DNA of 64,000 nt from Halocaridina rubra (taxonomy: Eukaryota; Arthropoda; Malacostraca; Decapoda; Atyidae). The stretch is taken from the NCBI GenBank assembly GCA_037179515.1, contig JAXCGZ010005720.1:17501-81500 (forward strand), read 5' to 3'. The position numbers and the translations under genes are program-made. Under the pieces are notes generated by a model. It did not search any database and was not told the origin of the DNA. It was given only the letters and a program-made list of their open reading frames with translations. Shown in pieces: positions 22,396-33,571 of the stretch (the first letter of the stretch is position 1; the number at the start of each line of letters is the position of its first letter).

Positions 22396-23114
22396 AGTGC
22401 ATGGATAGTAAAGATAAAAAAGCAAAGATAAAGAAAAGGAAACAATCAGATAATGAAGAGCATCAAAGGGACAGAAAAAAGAGAGAGGCAGATAGGCAGA
22501 AATATGTTCGTTTGAATAAATGTATTACAGAAACTATGTTGAAATCTAATAACTCTTATCTTCAAGATGAAAATAAGAAACTAAGTGAAAAAATCACCAA
22601 ACTGAATGAGGAGCTGTACATCAGTCAGATTGATCGTGGGGTGGCTCTTGCTGTCAATCCTGTTAATGGTAATAGCACTCCTGAAAAACGCATCAAAAAG
22701 ACTCTCCTGATTAACAAAGTGGAAAACTTGATATATTGTAATGATGATAAGAATGCTAAAATTGTATCATTGAAAAAAGAACTACAAATGCTTCATTCAG
22801 AATTTAGCATCCTTAATGCCAAGATTTTACAGCAACTTGGAATTGCTTCTAAAAATCAGCATTCTGAAGTAATTCACAAGACTTCTTTGGAAAATAGGAA
22901 TGTAAAAAAGGAATCATTTACAGTAGATCACCAAGATGTAAACATTGATGAAGATATCCGTCACTTGATTAATGAAGTGAATCTGCTTACAAATAAAAGT
23001 GGCAACAAGGATTTAGAGATAAGAAACTTAGGGCTAAGAATTAATGAAACGAAAGTAAAGATAAAATGCATCAAGGATTATGAAGGAAAACAGGAAATGC
23101 CCAATTCAAAATAA
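22396..23114 (+). CDS. Terminal exon: bZIP-like basic region, leucine zipper, coiled coils
   Basis: After T-rich TGCAG the exon enters in phase 1 and stays open for 239 residues to TAA. Residues 6-42 are strongly basic (KIKKRKQ, RDRKKREADRQKYVRLNK). Leucines at 49, 56, 63 and 70 form a perfect heptad zipper. Arg39 stands ten residues before the first leucine, exactly the bZIP spacing, but the invariant Asn position (18 before the leucine) is Glu31. Two more coiled-coil stretches follow (about 115-165 and 190-235). The likely role is a nuclear DNA-binding or dimerising protein. The Glu substitution makes sequence-specific DNA binding uncertain. A Tigger element begins 90 bp after the stop. Confidence 0.75.
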
Positions 23115-23508
23115 TGAATACACACACACGCACTTACATACTTGCTAGCATGCGCACACACACACACACACATATTTGCAATGAAACTGTGATATTGAAA
23201 ATACAGTGGTACCTCTAGTTACGAACTTAATCTGTTCCTAAACCCCGTTCATGTGTCAAAAAGTTTAAAAAATTTTTTCCCATTGAAATGCATGTTAAAC
23301 AAATTAATCCGTTCACTAGCCCCAGAAAAATACCTTTTTAAAACTTTTTTGTATGTATATACATGTATAAATACACTTGTTATAGGAAAATTACATTGAT
23401 AATAGAATGAATTCTACTCTACTAAAATAAAACATGTTACCGTACTGTATTTACCTTTGTTGTTGATTGTTGCTGGCATATATGAATGGTGGTGGAGGAT
23501 GAGGATGA

Positions 23509-25939
23509 CTACTCCTTTGAAGGAGAGTCCCCTTCCATATAAATGCTGGGCAACTGTTCAGGTACAGTCTGTATTTCTGGTGTTACCTCTTTATGTTCTC
23601 TCTTGGAAGGTGGTTCTCTGGCTGGCATTGGCACAAGTAAACTATCTAGAGAAATTTGTCTTATTCTTTGCTGATAAATTTTTCTAAAATGATGCATCAT
23701 ATTATCATTTAAAATGTCCACTGCTCTGTTCCTCACAAATTTGTCCTGGTGATGATTCTCAATGAAAGTCTTCATATCATTCCACTTACGAAACATTTCA
23801 TTAAACTTTTCACTTGAAAACTATTCTCTCATCCCCCTCCTCTTCTGATTGCTCCTCTTGGAGAGTCTTTACCTGTTCACGTTGCTGTTTACGTTTTTGT
23901 ATACAAAATTTTGAACCATCATTATCCTAGCTGGCCATTTGATTTCAAAACAGTTAGGGATATAAGGTGAACCAACACAAGACTGAATTGGGAGCACTTT
24001 ATTGAGAGAACAAACACAAATGCAAGTTCAAAGATGATCACCACTAAAGAGCCAGCACTCTGGAACAGTATTCCAGAACATCTTAGAAATTCATCCTCCT
24101 TCACAGCTTTCAAAGGCAAACTATCTAGTTTTCTTTTGGACAAATAGTTACTGCTACACACTAATCAAACTTAATTATTTAATGCAATTTCCCTTAACAC
24201 TAATCATTCTATATGTGAATAGAATATATATTCCTAAGTTAAGAATTAATTATTCTCATCGTAAGGAATACAAATATGGTGATGAAACCGATAATAAAGA
24301 TCCTGTATCAAGTGTTATTATTACTACTATGTTATTAATATTATTGTTAACGTTTTTTTTATAGTATGATTATTTTTATTATAATTTTTATATATATCTG
24401 TTAACTCAAGATAATCCTGATTTTCAAGGAATGCTATATTTCTTTTCAATGTATATATTACCCACTTGCTTATTAGTTCAATTACATGTCTACTTATAAG
24501 TTTACTCTTAGGTTTTGTAAAAGAATAGCCATTATATAGTGGAATAAATGTTTGTTTGTTTGTTTGTGGTCTTCCAACAGCTCCTCCACATCCTCCTCAT
24601 TGATCTCCAAGCCCAAACTTTTCCTCTTTGGCCACAATCTCATTCACTATGTTAATGGCTGTCTCCTCCTTGAAACTCTCAAAGTCTCTATCAGCCACAC
24701 AACCTGGCCAAAGTTTCCTCCAGGCAGAGTTCAATGTGTGGTAAGAGACCTGCTTACATGCCTTGTTAATGAGGCTAATGCTGTGGAGGATATAGAAGTG
24801 GTCTTTCCAGAATTCACCTAGGGACAAATTCGTGTCGTTGGTGACCTGGAAATGCCTGGCAAAAATACCCTTCGTACTCGGCTTTTTAAAATTTGAAATG
24901 ACTTGCTGGTCCATGGGTTGGAGGAGTGGAGTGGTGTTTGGAGGCAGAAATTTGACTTTTATGAAGTCGTATTCTATAGCAAGGTCTTGTTCCAAACCTT
25001 ATGGATGGTCAGGTGCAATGTCCATTATCAGAAGACGCTTAAGAGGCAAACCTTTTTCCTCAAGATATTTCTTGACAGCTGGTGCAAAAACTTCATTCAG
25101 CCATTCTATGAATAGAATGTTACCCAAGCCTTTGTATTCGACCTCCACATTACCAGAAGTCTAGTCTTCAACACATTAATTCGCTTAAAAATGCACGGAG
25201 TTTCAGACAGGTAGACTAAAAGAGGCTTAAACTTGCAATCCCCACTTGCATGAACGCACAATAAAAATGTAAATCTGTCCTTCATTGGTTTGTGGCCAGG
25301 CAGGGCCTTCTCCTCTTTGGTTATGTTGGTCCTATTAGGCATTTTCTTCCAAAACCATCCTGTTTCATTGCAGTTAAAAATTTCCTGCAAAAAGTAACCT
25401 TCACTTTCGATAAATTTAGCTAATTCTAGCACATAGGCATCTGCTACCTTTTGGTCCGAAATAGCCGCCTCTTCATGCCTAACAACACTATAAATTCCAG
25501 TTTGCTGACAAAATTCTTCAAACCAGCCTCTACTTGCTTTAAATTCGTCAGTTTCAGTGCCACTAGCACTGTGAGTGTTCTCTTCTAAATCATGGTGTAT
25601 CTGTAGAGCCTTTTGCACATATTATAGCCTCACTAACACTGTGTCCAGCAAGCTCTTTTCTTTTATCCAAACCAACAATAATTATTCAACCTCTTCTATT
25701 ATCTGAGACCTATGCTTTTCTTAATATAGTAACTCCTTTAGCCACTTCAGCCGCCTTTAAGACCTCTTTATTCTATAAAATAGTGCAGATGGTTGATTTC
25801 GCCTTTCTATACTGAGTTGTGAGATCAGAAACACAAACACCGTTCTCATTTGTAGCTATTATTTTTTTCGTTTCCACTGCAATATGTTAGGCTTTTTAAC
25901 GGCACTTTCACAATCACTTTTAACTTTCTTAGTAGCCAT
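23509..25939 (-). pseudogene. Tigger/TIGD-type transposase, decayed and split
   Basis: Starts with ATG at 25939 (MATKKVKSD), then several frameshifts. The recognisable order is WFEEFCQQTGIYSVVRHEEAA (DNA binding), IFNCNETGWFWKKMPNRTN (the first catalytic Asp is Asn here), IMDIAPDHP followed by a stop, FIKVKFLPPNTTPLLQPMDQ (third acidic residue kept), and NSAWRKLWPGC. After the inserted LINE tail come QKRKQQREQ and, in another frame, FNEMFRKWNDMKTFIENHH to a C terminus near 23509. Clearly non-functional as read. Confidence 0.85.
23936..24560 (+). repeat. LINE C terminus plus 3' UTR inserted in Tigger C
   Basis: Carries the end of an RT protein (KEPALWNSIPEHLRNSS then FTAFKGKLSSFLLDK and a stop at about 24150), a 400-bp 3' UTR and a (TGTT)n end at 24549-24564. 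The UTR matches 19454-19853 in reverse. It interrupts the Tigger C transposase between ELLEDH and the QKRKQQ segment. Confidence 0.75.
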
Positions 25940-26214
25940 AGTGAAGGCTAGCTTAAAGTAAAAGCAAAAAGAATCTGAAAATTACAACGAATGAAATTCA
26001 CAGTGCAGGCAACAATGCAGAACTCAGAGTAAACACGTGGTCGCCTGGGTGAACGTGTTGCCATTGAGGATGTGTGTGTATGTGCGTTTGTACCTCGAAG
26101 ATTGTTCGTGGGTCAATTTATTCGTGTGTGGGGGTGTTCGTAGGTGGAGGTTCCACTGTATCATTATCCATGAAATTTCTTTTCTTTCCAACATCAGTGA
26201 GCTTGAGCTCACAT

Positions 26215-27146
26215 TATAAGCTACAAAGTCATGCTGTCTTACTCATGATCTGGAGCAAATTATCAAACATCCTACTCATGTTCCTGATCGTCACAAACAT
26301 GCAGCAAGCACTGCTGACCTATTTTTTACTTCTAATCCCTCAAACTACTCTTATTCTGTACTTTCCCCTCTTGGCAAATATGACCACACTATGATCTCAG
26401 TCGCTTCCATTTTTGCTCTCCCTCCACCAATCCCTCCTACTCTGTGCCGCCTTTGGCACTTTGAGCGTACCCAATATGAAAATTTGCGTAACTTCCTCTT
26501 TGACTTCCCATGGGATGACTACTGCTTTCGGTCCCGCAACCCTGATCAGGTAGCTCTAAAAGTTGCCGAGATCATGACCGTGGGAATGGAGGCATACATC
26601 CCCTCTTCTACAAAAACTCTCTCTCCCCCTAAACCTTGGTTTGACCGTGGATGCTCCATGGCTATCCCGACCAGGAATCGGGCACACAAATCTTACCAAG
26701 CCTCTCCTTCCGATGTAACTCGCTCTGCTTTTATTGTAGCTAGGAATTGCTGTACTTCTCAGATTCAGAGGTCTAAGGCTTCCTTTATAAGAGGGAAAGT
26801 TGATAACCTTAACTCCTCTCCCACTGATAAATGCTTCTGGTCCTTAGCCAAAAACCTCTCCAATAACTTCTGTAACTCAAGCTTTCCCCCTCTCATTCGT
26901 TCTGATGGTTCTGTAGCTTACTTTCCCTCTGACAAAGCCACTCTCTTTGGCTCTCATTTTTCTGCCAACTCTTCTATAGACGATTCCAGCGCACCTGTTC
27001 CTCAATCTTTACCCCTCTCTAACCCTATGCCCTCCCTCATCCTTTCTTCACGCAAAGTTCATAGTGTTCTTCGCTCGCTAAAGACGAACAAGGCATCTGG
27101 TCCCGATGGAATCCCTGCAAGGTTCTTTAAGGAGTTTGCAGGTTGA
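26215..27146 (+). pseudogene. Jockey-like LINE copy 1, truncated at both ends
   Basis: Begins inside the endonuclease (THDLEQIIKHPT-like, frameshifted) and is open from 26391 for 251 codons. Landmarks shared with copies 2 and 3 are FLFDFPWDDYCF, MTVGMEAYIPSSTKT, FIRGKVDNLNSSPTDKCFWS and [21 protein letters not shown] (start of the RT fingers). It stops at 27143-27146, before any RT catalytic motif. Loss of the 3' part is unusual for a LINE insertion, so a later deletion is likely. Confidence 0.85.
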
Positions 27147-27588
27147 AGGACAACTAATGAATCACAATAAACTTTTAATTGATAATGTTGGATTTCAGAG
27201 GGTTCAGTGAAGGGAAAGAAAGTAGTGTTGGCAAGAATAAAATTTCCGAATGTAATAGCAGTTTCAATATTCCTCCAAGAGGTGTGGATATTTACTTAGG
27301 TAACTGATAAAGCTCTCTATATATAAAGGTAGGCGAAAGGTAAACTTTTAGGGTGTGAAGTCCTCATTTCTAGAAACCCACAAAATAAGTCTTTTCAGTT
27401 ATCTATAAATATTCATGATAGAATCTAATCACTGCCACTGTATGTTTGACCAGAGGATAATCCGTAGGAAATATGGTTTGAAGAAAAAGAATTTTGCAGT
27501 TGTAATGAAAATAATATGCATTATGTAAGAGGCCGCCTTTAATAATGATAATATGGTGTTGCTTAAGGAAATTTTATTGAATGGAAGT
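27147..27588. other. Unassigned sequence
   Basis: Begins abruptly where the LINE homology stops and ends at a Tigger left end. No ORF or repeat recognised. Confidence 0.4.
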
Positions 27589-27589
27589 A

Positions 27590-27791
27590 CAGTGCTCCTT
27601 CATTTATCACGGGGGTTCGGTTCCGGGACCCGCCGCGATAGGTGAAGAACTGCGAAGTAGGAGCACCATATTTATTATAGGTATTTTACATTTATTTTTA
27701 CCTTTACTGTATAAACCCTCCCTGTACTGTTAACAATCCACCCTTTACTTTATTAATAACAGCGCGCAAGCGTAAATTTATATGAACGTGA
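27590..27791. repeat. Solo left end of a Tigger A/B-type element
   Basis: Starts CAGTGCTCCTTCATTTATC after TA, then GGTTCGGTTCCGGGACCC, TATAAACCCTCCCTGTACTG and ACCACCCTTTACTT-like words shared with 12850-13060. It breaks off after GAACGTGAT, directly into a 180-bp repeat unit. Confidence 0.75.
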
Positions 27792-29310
27792 TATTGTGAA
27801 GATTGAAAAAAAGCATTAAGAACAAACAGCAAACAAACTTTCGATATAATATCGTCAGGGAAATAGTGTGTAGAGAGTATATATATTTCATTTAAGTTTA
27901 CAGTACGATACACGTTTTCTTTGTAACGAATTGTATACCTTTTCTTTTTTCTCAGCTGACTTTGTTTACATTAAGATTTCATGCAGCATGGTCGATAGAT
28001 AGAATAATGTTTAGAACCAAGGAATATTAATAATACTATAATCTTGAAAATTAGATAAACCCCAAATAGGGTGAGTAAATAAATATTTTATGAGTAAGAT
28101 ATTGTGCCTAAATAGTGATAAGCATCAGCTGATTCGGAAGCGGCAAAACGTTTTGGTTAGAGGTTCGTTCTTCCGCATACTCCTCCTCTTCTACCGCTTA
28201 ATGCGATCGACTATTATGAAGAGAATTTAAAAAAAGCATTAAGAACAACCAGCAAACAGACTTTCGATATAATATCGTCAGGGAGATAGCGTGTGAGAGT
28301 GTATCAGCTGATACATAAGCGCCAACACGTTTGCAGATAAAGGTTCATTCTCCCTCCTCCTCCTCCTCTTCTACTGCTTAATGCGATCGAATATTATGAA
28401 CAGAATTGAAAAAAGCATTAAGAACAAACAGCTAACAAACTTTCGATATAATATCGTCAGGAAAATAGTGTGCGAGGGTGTATCAGGTGATACGGAAGCG
28501 CCAAAACGTTTGCAGATAGAGGTTCGTTCTCCAGCATCCTCCTCCTCTTCTACTTCTTAATGGGATCGAATATTATGAAGAAAATTTAAGAAAGGCATTA
28601 AGAACAAACAGCAAACAAACTTTCGATGTAATATCGTTATATATAATAATTTATTTAAGTTTCCCATGTACAGTACGATATACATTTTCTTTGTAGCGAA
28701 TTGTATAGTTTTCTTTTTCTCTCAGCTTACTTTGTTTACGTTAAGATTTTGTGCAGCCTGGTCGATATGTAAAGAAGAAAGAATAATGTTTAGAAGCAAG
28801 GAATATTAATAATACTATAATCTTGAGATAAACCCCAAATAGGGTGAGTAAATAAATATTTTATGAGTAAGATATTGTGCCTGAATAGTGATAAGCATCA
28901 GCTGATATGGAAGCGGCAAAACGTTTTGCTTAGAGGTTTGTTCTCCCGCATCCTCCTCTCTTACTGCTGGCTAGTACAGTGGTAACGCGCTGGCTTCGCA
29001 TTCGCGAGGTCGAAAGATCGGTCCCCGTCCAAGACCGAGAGTTTAAGCTGTTTACTGGCAGGAACTGCTGTGGGTGGACATCACAGTGGGGGGTTGGGGC
29101 TTGTCCTGGCTGACGAATACCCATTGTAAAATGGAAATAAAGTTTATTATTATTATTATTATTATTAATGCGATCGAATATTATGAAGATAATGGAAAAA
29201 AAGCATTAAGAACAAACGGCAAACAAACTTTCGATATAATATCGTCAGGGAAATAGCATGCGAGGATGCATCAGCTGATACGGAGGCGGCAAAACGTTTG
29301 CATCCTCGTG
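27792..29310 (+). repeat. 180-bp tandem array with spacer units, SINE inside
   Basis: Same unit and same 240-bp spacer as at 17.9-19.4 kb. Spacers are at about 27884-28128 and 28645-28900, with runs of 180-bp units between and after. A SINE at 28968-29166 splits one unit at the TCTTCTACCGCTTAATGCG position. The array ends at GTTTGCATCCTCGTGCTC, the same inner boundary seen at 39710 and, reversed, at 40900. Confidence 0.85.
28968..29166 (+). repeat. tRNA-derived SINE with (TTA)n tail
   Basis: The head CTGGCTAGTACAGTGGTAAC (box A) and CGCATTCGCGAGGTCGAAAG (anticodon-arm and box B region) look tRNA-derived. The body ends AATGGAAATAAAGTTTATTA and a TTA tail. A second copy, reversed, lies at 57351-57575. 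It is not called as a tRNA gene because the acceptor arms do not pair and the body continues. Confidence 0.75.
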
Positions 29311-30060
29311 CTCAAAAATAGCATTTACCCAAGAAATGTGCGATATAAAATAAAGAACATGTATCCAGTAGTAGGTTTGCTCATGGCGCCAGCTGCACTG
29401 AATATTCTTCTGAAGTGCTGTGCGACAGGAGAATAGGGATTGTTGAGGGGTAAAGTGCATAAGACAGTTGTGAGACCTGCGATGATGTATGGAGCAGAGA
29501 CATGGGCAATAAAGAAGACATGAGAAAGAACTGGATGTGGCAGAGATGAGGATGTTGAGATGGATGTGTGGGGTGACAAGAAGCGATAAGATCAGAAACG
29601 AGGTAATTAGAGGTACCTCAAAAGTTAGAGAAATATCAGATAGGATACATGAAAGTAGACTAAGATGGTATGGTCATGTCGTTAGGAGGGATGAACAGTA
29701 TGTTGGGAGGAGGGTGATGGAAATGGATATACAGGGTAGGAGAAGGAGGGGGAGACCAAAGCGTAGGTGGATGGATTGCATCAATGATGACCTGAAGTCT
29801 AAAGGTCTGTTGGGTGAGGTATGGGACAGAAACAAATGGAGAACACTGGCCAGAAACATTGACCCCACATAAAAGTTGGAAAAGTTGTAGACGAAGAAGA
29901 AGAAGAATTCATTACACATCTTTTATAATCCCTTCACATCTGACAGGTCATTACACTCTCCATCTCTATTTCTCTTTACTTTATGTATTCTTCGTGCCCA
30001 GGCCCGATAAAGGCTGTTTTATTTTATTATTTTGTGGCCTGTCCTGGTGTCACAATCATT
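29311..30060 (+). repeat. Dispersed repeat R1, split by an RTE fragment
   Basis: The left part (to CTGCACTGAATATTCTT at 29409) and the right part (ATTCATTACACATC from about 29906 to GGTGTCACAATCATT at 30060) are contiguous in the copy at 19908-20096. The 500 bp between them are an RTE-type LINE 3' end. Confidence 0.75.
29410..29907 (+). pseudogene. RTE-type LINE C-terminal fragment
   Basis: Reads VVRPAMMYGAETWAIKK, then after a small frameshift near 29522 AEMRMLRWMCGVTRSDKIRN, LRWYGHVVRRDEQYVGRR and GRPKRRWMDCINDDLK, ending LARNIDPT and a stop at 29870. This block is characteristic of the C terminus of RTE-like and related LINE proteins. A (GAA)n run marks the 3' end at about 29890-29906. 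It is 5'-truncated, as usual for LINEs. Confidence 0.85.
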
Positions 30061-30091
30061 AAAAAATCTATTTATTTTTTTGGTTTGCTTG

Positions 30092-30152
30092 CCAAAAAAA
30101 TCTGCGATGCACTGAATTCATGGGAGGTGAATCGCGATATAGCGAGGGATTA
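30092..30152 (-). repeat. Solo right end of a Tigger A/B-type element
   Basis: Contains GCTTGCCAAAAAAATC, CACTGAATTCATGGGAGGTG and ends CGAGGGATTACTG at about 30151, like the right ends at 14536 and 17862. Confidence 0.65.
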
Positions 30153-30766
30153 CTGTAATAAGCCCATTTTAAATCCTTTTCCTGAGGATTATGGGTATGG
30201 TACTTGTAGAAGTTCGGGAGTCACAGGGTATAAATGAAGGGAGACCTTCTCGCGGTGCTGCGTTCTGGTGGCGGAAGCATCTCTATTTGTTTTTTCTTGT
30301 TTTACTCATGATTCCAGTATTGGGCTTACTTAGCTATTGGAGATGATAAAATTCTTTTGCTTAATGTGTATTTACTGTGTGATATACATACTCAGGATGC
30401 TCTATGTAATTACAGAATTGCTCCAGCAACATTGGATGAGATAATTAGGGAACACAATTATGTTATTTTAATGTGAGATTTTAGGGCTGATCCATTCATA
30501 GGGAGGTTTTGGAGAGAACTGATTGATTTCATGCATTCTGTCGCTTATATGATTAGATAAGCAGCTGCCAAAGGATACTTTTACATATATCCAGGGAAGG
30601 ATGTAAGAATTAGAGCTGGATCACATTTTATGAATCAAGCATGTGTCTACTCTTCAGTTTGATATGCATGTGGTTTATGATGTGGCAATAAATGACCATC
30701 ATCCACTATTTTCAGTTGAAGTTGAATTGTCAGTGTTAAGTCGCTTCAAGAAAGTAATGGAAAAAT
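30153..30766 (+). pseudogene. LINE endonuclease fragment, left of piggyBac
   Basis: Decayed endonuclease: GRPSRGAAFWWRKH, LLNVYLLCDIHTQDA, a broken GDFN box (stop-DFRADPFIGRFWREL) and INDHHPLFSVEVE in frames interrupted by stops. The DHHPL word is the catalytic His box. The piggyBac element sits at TTAA 30767-30770 and the LINE continues at 35690, so this was one LINE before the insertion. Confidence 0.7.
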
Positions 30767-31027
30767 TTAACCCTTTAGCCGGCAGAGGGCCTGGACAGGG
30801 TGCTTAATTTGACGACATGCCGGTGCCAATCAAATGTCTCAGTTATGATCACGCCACTTTCAGCCAATAGCAGCACGTCTTGGCTGTGATGTATGACAGT
30901 TTGGTCTTGATATTCCTCACAGTTTCCTCTCACGTGGTCCTACAAGAGAGCATTCTATGTTTTGATGGCAAATTGAGCACATCTGCGTCGAGTGACTCCT
31001 CATTTTGTAGCTACACTGACCCAACAA

Positions 31028-31033
31028 ATGGAG
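31028..31033 (+). CDS. piggyBac transposase, first coding exon (ATG GAG)
   Basis: ATG at 31028 in a good context (AACAAATGG), two codons before a consensus donor GTAAGT at 31034. The phase is 0, matching exon 2 at 31567, which is open from its first base. The upstream part of this exon, from about 30800, would be 5' UTR. Confidence 0.55.
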
Positions 31034-31566
31034 GTAAGTTCTTGAAATCTTTTTTTTTTTATTGCTAAATAGTTGGTGATCATCTTGAGATAATCCAGAA
31101 AAGTTTTTGTGACCGCTAAACCTATGAAAACATTGCGTGAAAAAAAAGAAAAACTCGTACATCCGGTACTGGCTTAAAACCGGTTTCACGGGAAAACGTG
31201 TTTTAGCTCAATCATCCTTCATCGGCTGTCCCGCATGACATACGGGAAACCACGATTTCTAAAGTAAATTAATTTTTAAATTTAGTTAACGTACACATAT
31301 AAGTGAATAGAATGTTTTGGAACATTCTAGTATACTTTTTGATTATCCTAGTGATATTTTAGGCAATTCACAAGTTTTATATAATATTCAAAACCATGAA
31401 ATAGAATTTTTTTGTAAAAAAATTTCAATAATTATTGAATAATTACAGAATAATTACATAATAATTATGGCATAAATATGTAATGATAATAATTATAGCC
31501 AAATGAAATTATCATTATTCGCTAGCTCATTATTTCCTGATAATTGATAATTTTTTTCTCTTTCAG

Positions 31567-31768
31567 GCTAGACTCTTCTATGGTGGAAATTTGATTAAGG
31601 AGTTCTTCCCCACTGACCCCAGCGAGAGTGACAAATACAATCCTGCAGAAATTGATGCTGATGATGTGGACAATGATCCTGATTATCAGCAGTATATCGA
31701 AGCTGCCCTAGCTGACGATTCCTGTGAAGAGGAGGACATTCTATCACCTCTTAGGAAGAAACAAAGAG
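31567..31768 (+). CDS. piggyBac transposase, acidic N-terminal exon
   Basis: The acceptor TTTCAG precedes 31567 and the donor GTAAAT follows 31768; phase 0 in, phase 1 out. It encodes [14 protein letters not shown], then an acidic stretch ([26 protein letters not shown]) and a basic end RKKQR. An acidic N terminus before the DDE domain is normal for piggyBac-family proteins. No stop in the chosen frame. Confidence 0.7.
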
Positions 31769-31856
31769 GTAAATAGTAATTTCATTTGTGGCACTTATGC
31801 TCATGTTGCTTTTCTTTTTTTATTTGCAGGAAATATTTTTGCTCTTCATGATATAT

Positions 31857-31955
<99 letters not shown>

Positions 31956-32028
31956 ATATACAGTGTTCCCCCGGTTATTCGCGTTTCTTGGTTCGCGTTC
32001 TCACTGTATCGCGTTTTTTTTTTTTGGC

Positions 32029-32118
<90 letters not shown>

Positions 32119-32142
32119 ATTTTTATTTTTTTTTATTTTTTG

Positions 32143-32351
32143 TGACACCAGGATGGGCCAAAAAATTATAAAATAAAGCAGACTTTATCAGGTTGTAAAG
32201 AGAAACAGAGATGGAGAGTGTAATGACCTGTCACATGTGAAGGGATTATAAAAGATGTGTAATGAATATCCAGCTCTCTGCTGGGTTTAAATATACCTCT
32301 GCATTACTTTCATGATGTCTATTCCAATAATTCTGCTTAGATCTATTATAA

Positions 32352-32403
<52 letters not shown>

Positions 32404-32598
32404 GGCAACAATAATTTTCCTTTGATGATGATTGTGGACATTATTATCATCATCATCATTATTATTATTATTATTATTATTATTAAGGGCTCATCATTGT
32501 TTGCACATCTGTTGGTTTATTTACTTTTAATAACTGTAAAGTGCCCCTCCCTAGTTGGCTGGGACAAAGAGTGTGTGGGGGGTTGGGTATAATAGAAT

Positions 32599-32677
<79 letters not shown>

Positions 32678-32748
32678 ATCTTAAATTAACTCTTGTTCAT
32701 TCAACCAAAACTACATTATTTATAGTAAAAATAATGGTTTAATTACAA

Positions 32749-32790
<42 letters not shown>

Positions 32791-32826
32791 CTCCTCAATC
32801 ATCATCAAAGGAAAATTATTGCTGCC

Positions 32827-32867
<41 letters not shown>

Positions 32868-33080
32868 TAATAAGATCTAAGGAGAAGTTTTAGAATAGAC
32901 ATCATGAAGGTAATGCAGAGGTATAGTAAACCCAGCAGAGAGCTGGATATTCATTACACATCTTTTATAATCCCTTCACATCTGACAGGTCATTACACTC
33001 TCCATCTCTGTTTCTCTTTACAGCCTGATAAAGGCCGTTTTATTTTATAATTTTTTGCCTGTCCTGGTGTCATAATCATT
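32143..33080. repeat. Composite inverted repeat, copy 2
   Basis: Arms of about 310 bp (32143-32460 and 32770-33080) are reverse complements and end in TGACACCAGGATGGGCC and its counterpart CCTGTCCTGGTGTCA. The centre is asymmetric and contains AAGGGCTCATCATTG, one GA tract (32604-32675) and TTAACTCTTGTTCATTCAAC. The centre matches 9143-9690 of copy 1 without the extra 220 bp found there. Confidence 0.8.
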
Positions 33081-33102
33081 TAAAAAAAAAAAAAAATTTT
33101 AA

Positions 33103-33253
33103 TGCTGATCCTACTTCGCGATTTTCCTGGTTCGCGCCGGGTCCCGGAACCGAACTACCGCGATAAGGGAGGAAATTTTAAGGCTGATCCTACTTCGCGA
33201 TTTTCCTGGTTCGCGCCGGGCCTCGGAACCGAACTACCGCGCTAAGGGAGGGA
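33103..33253 (-). repeat. Tandemly duplicated Tigger end (2 x 75 bp)
   Basis: Two direct copies, each with GCTGATCCTACTTCGCGATT, TTCCTGGTTCGCGCCGGG and GGAACCGAACTACCGCG; the second ends GGGAGGGAACACTG next to (TA)n. Only a few bases differ, so the duplication looks recent. Confidence 0.75.
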
Positions 33254-33256
33254 ACA

Positions 33257-33383
<127 letters not shown>

Positions 33384-33571
33384 AGAGAGAAAGAGAGATT
33401 GTGTGTGTGTTTTGTATTTCTGTGTTTCACCAGAGAGAGAGAGTGATTGTGTGAGTGTGTTTTGTATTTTTGTGTTTCATCAGAGAGAGAGAGAGAGAGA
33501 GATTGTGTGAGGTTGTTTTGTATTTTTGTGTTTCTTGTAGAAATTGACAGTTGTTTTTCTCTTTTTCGCAG

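Larger units (their letters stand above)
23204..26158 (-). mobile_element. Tigger element C (CAGTGGTACCTC type)
   Basis: The left end is CAGTGGTACCTCTAGTTACG and the reversed right end is CAGTGGAACCTCCACCTACG; TA lies outside at 23202-23203 and 26159-26160. It is a 2,955-bp element including a LINE-tail insertion at about 23936-24560. The transposase is on the minus strand and heavily mutated. The ends differ from those of the Tigger A/B family, so this is a second lineage. Confidence 0.85.

Noticed and set aside
28968..29040. Possible functional tRNA gene
   Set aside because: Promoter boxes are present but the acceptor stem does not close, the body continues into a SINE with a TTA tail, and a second copy exists at 57351-57575.
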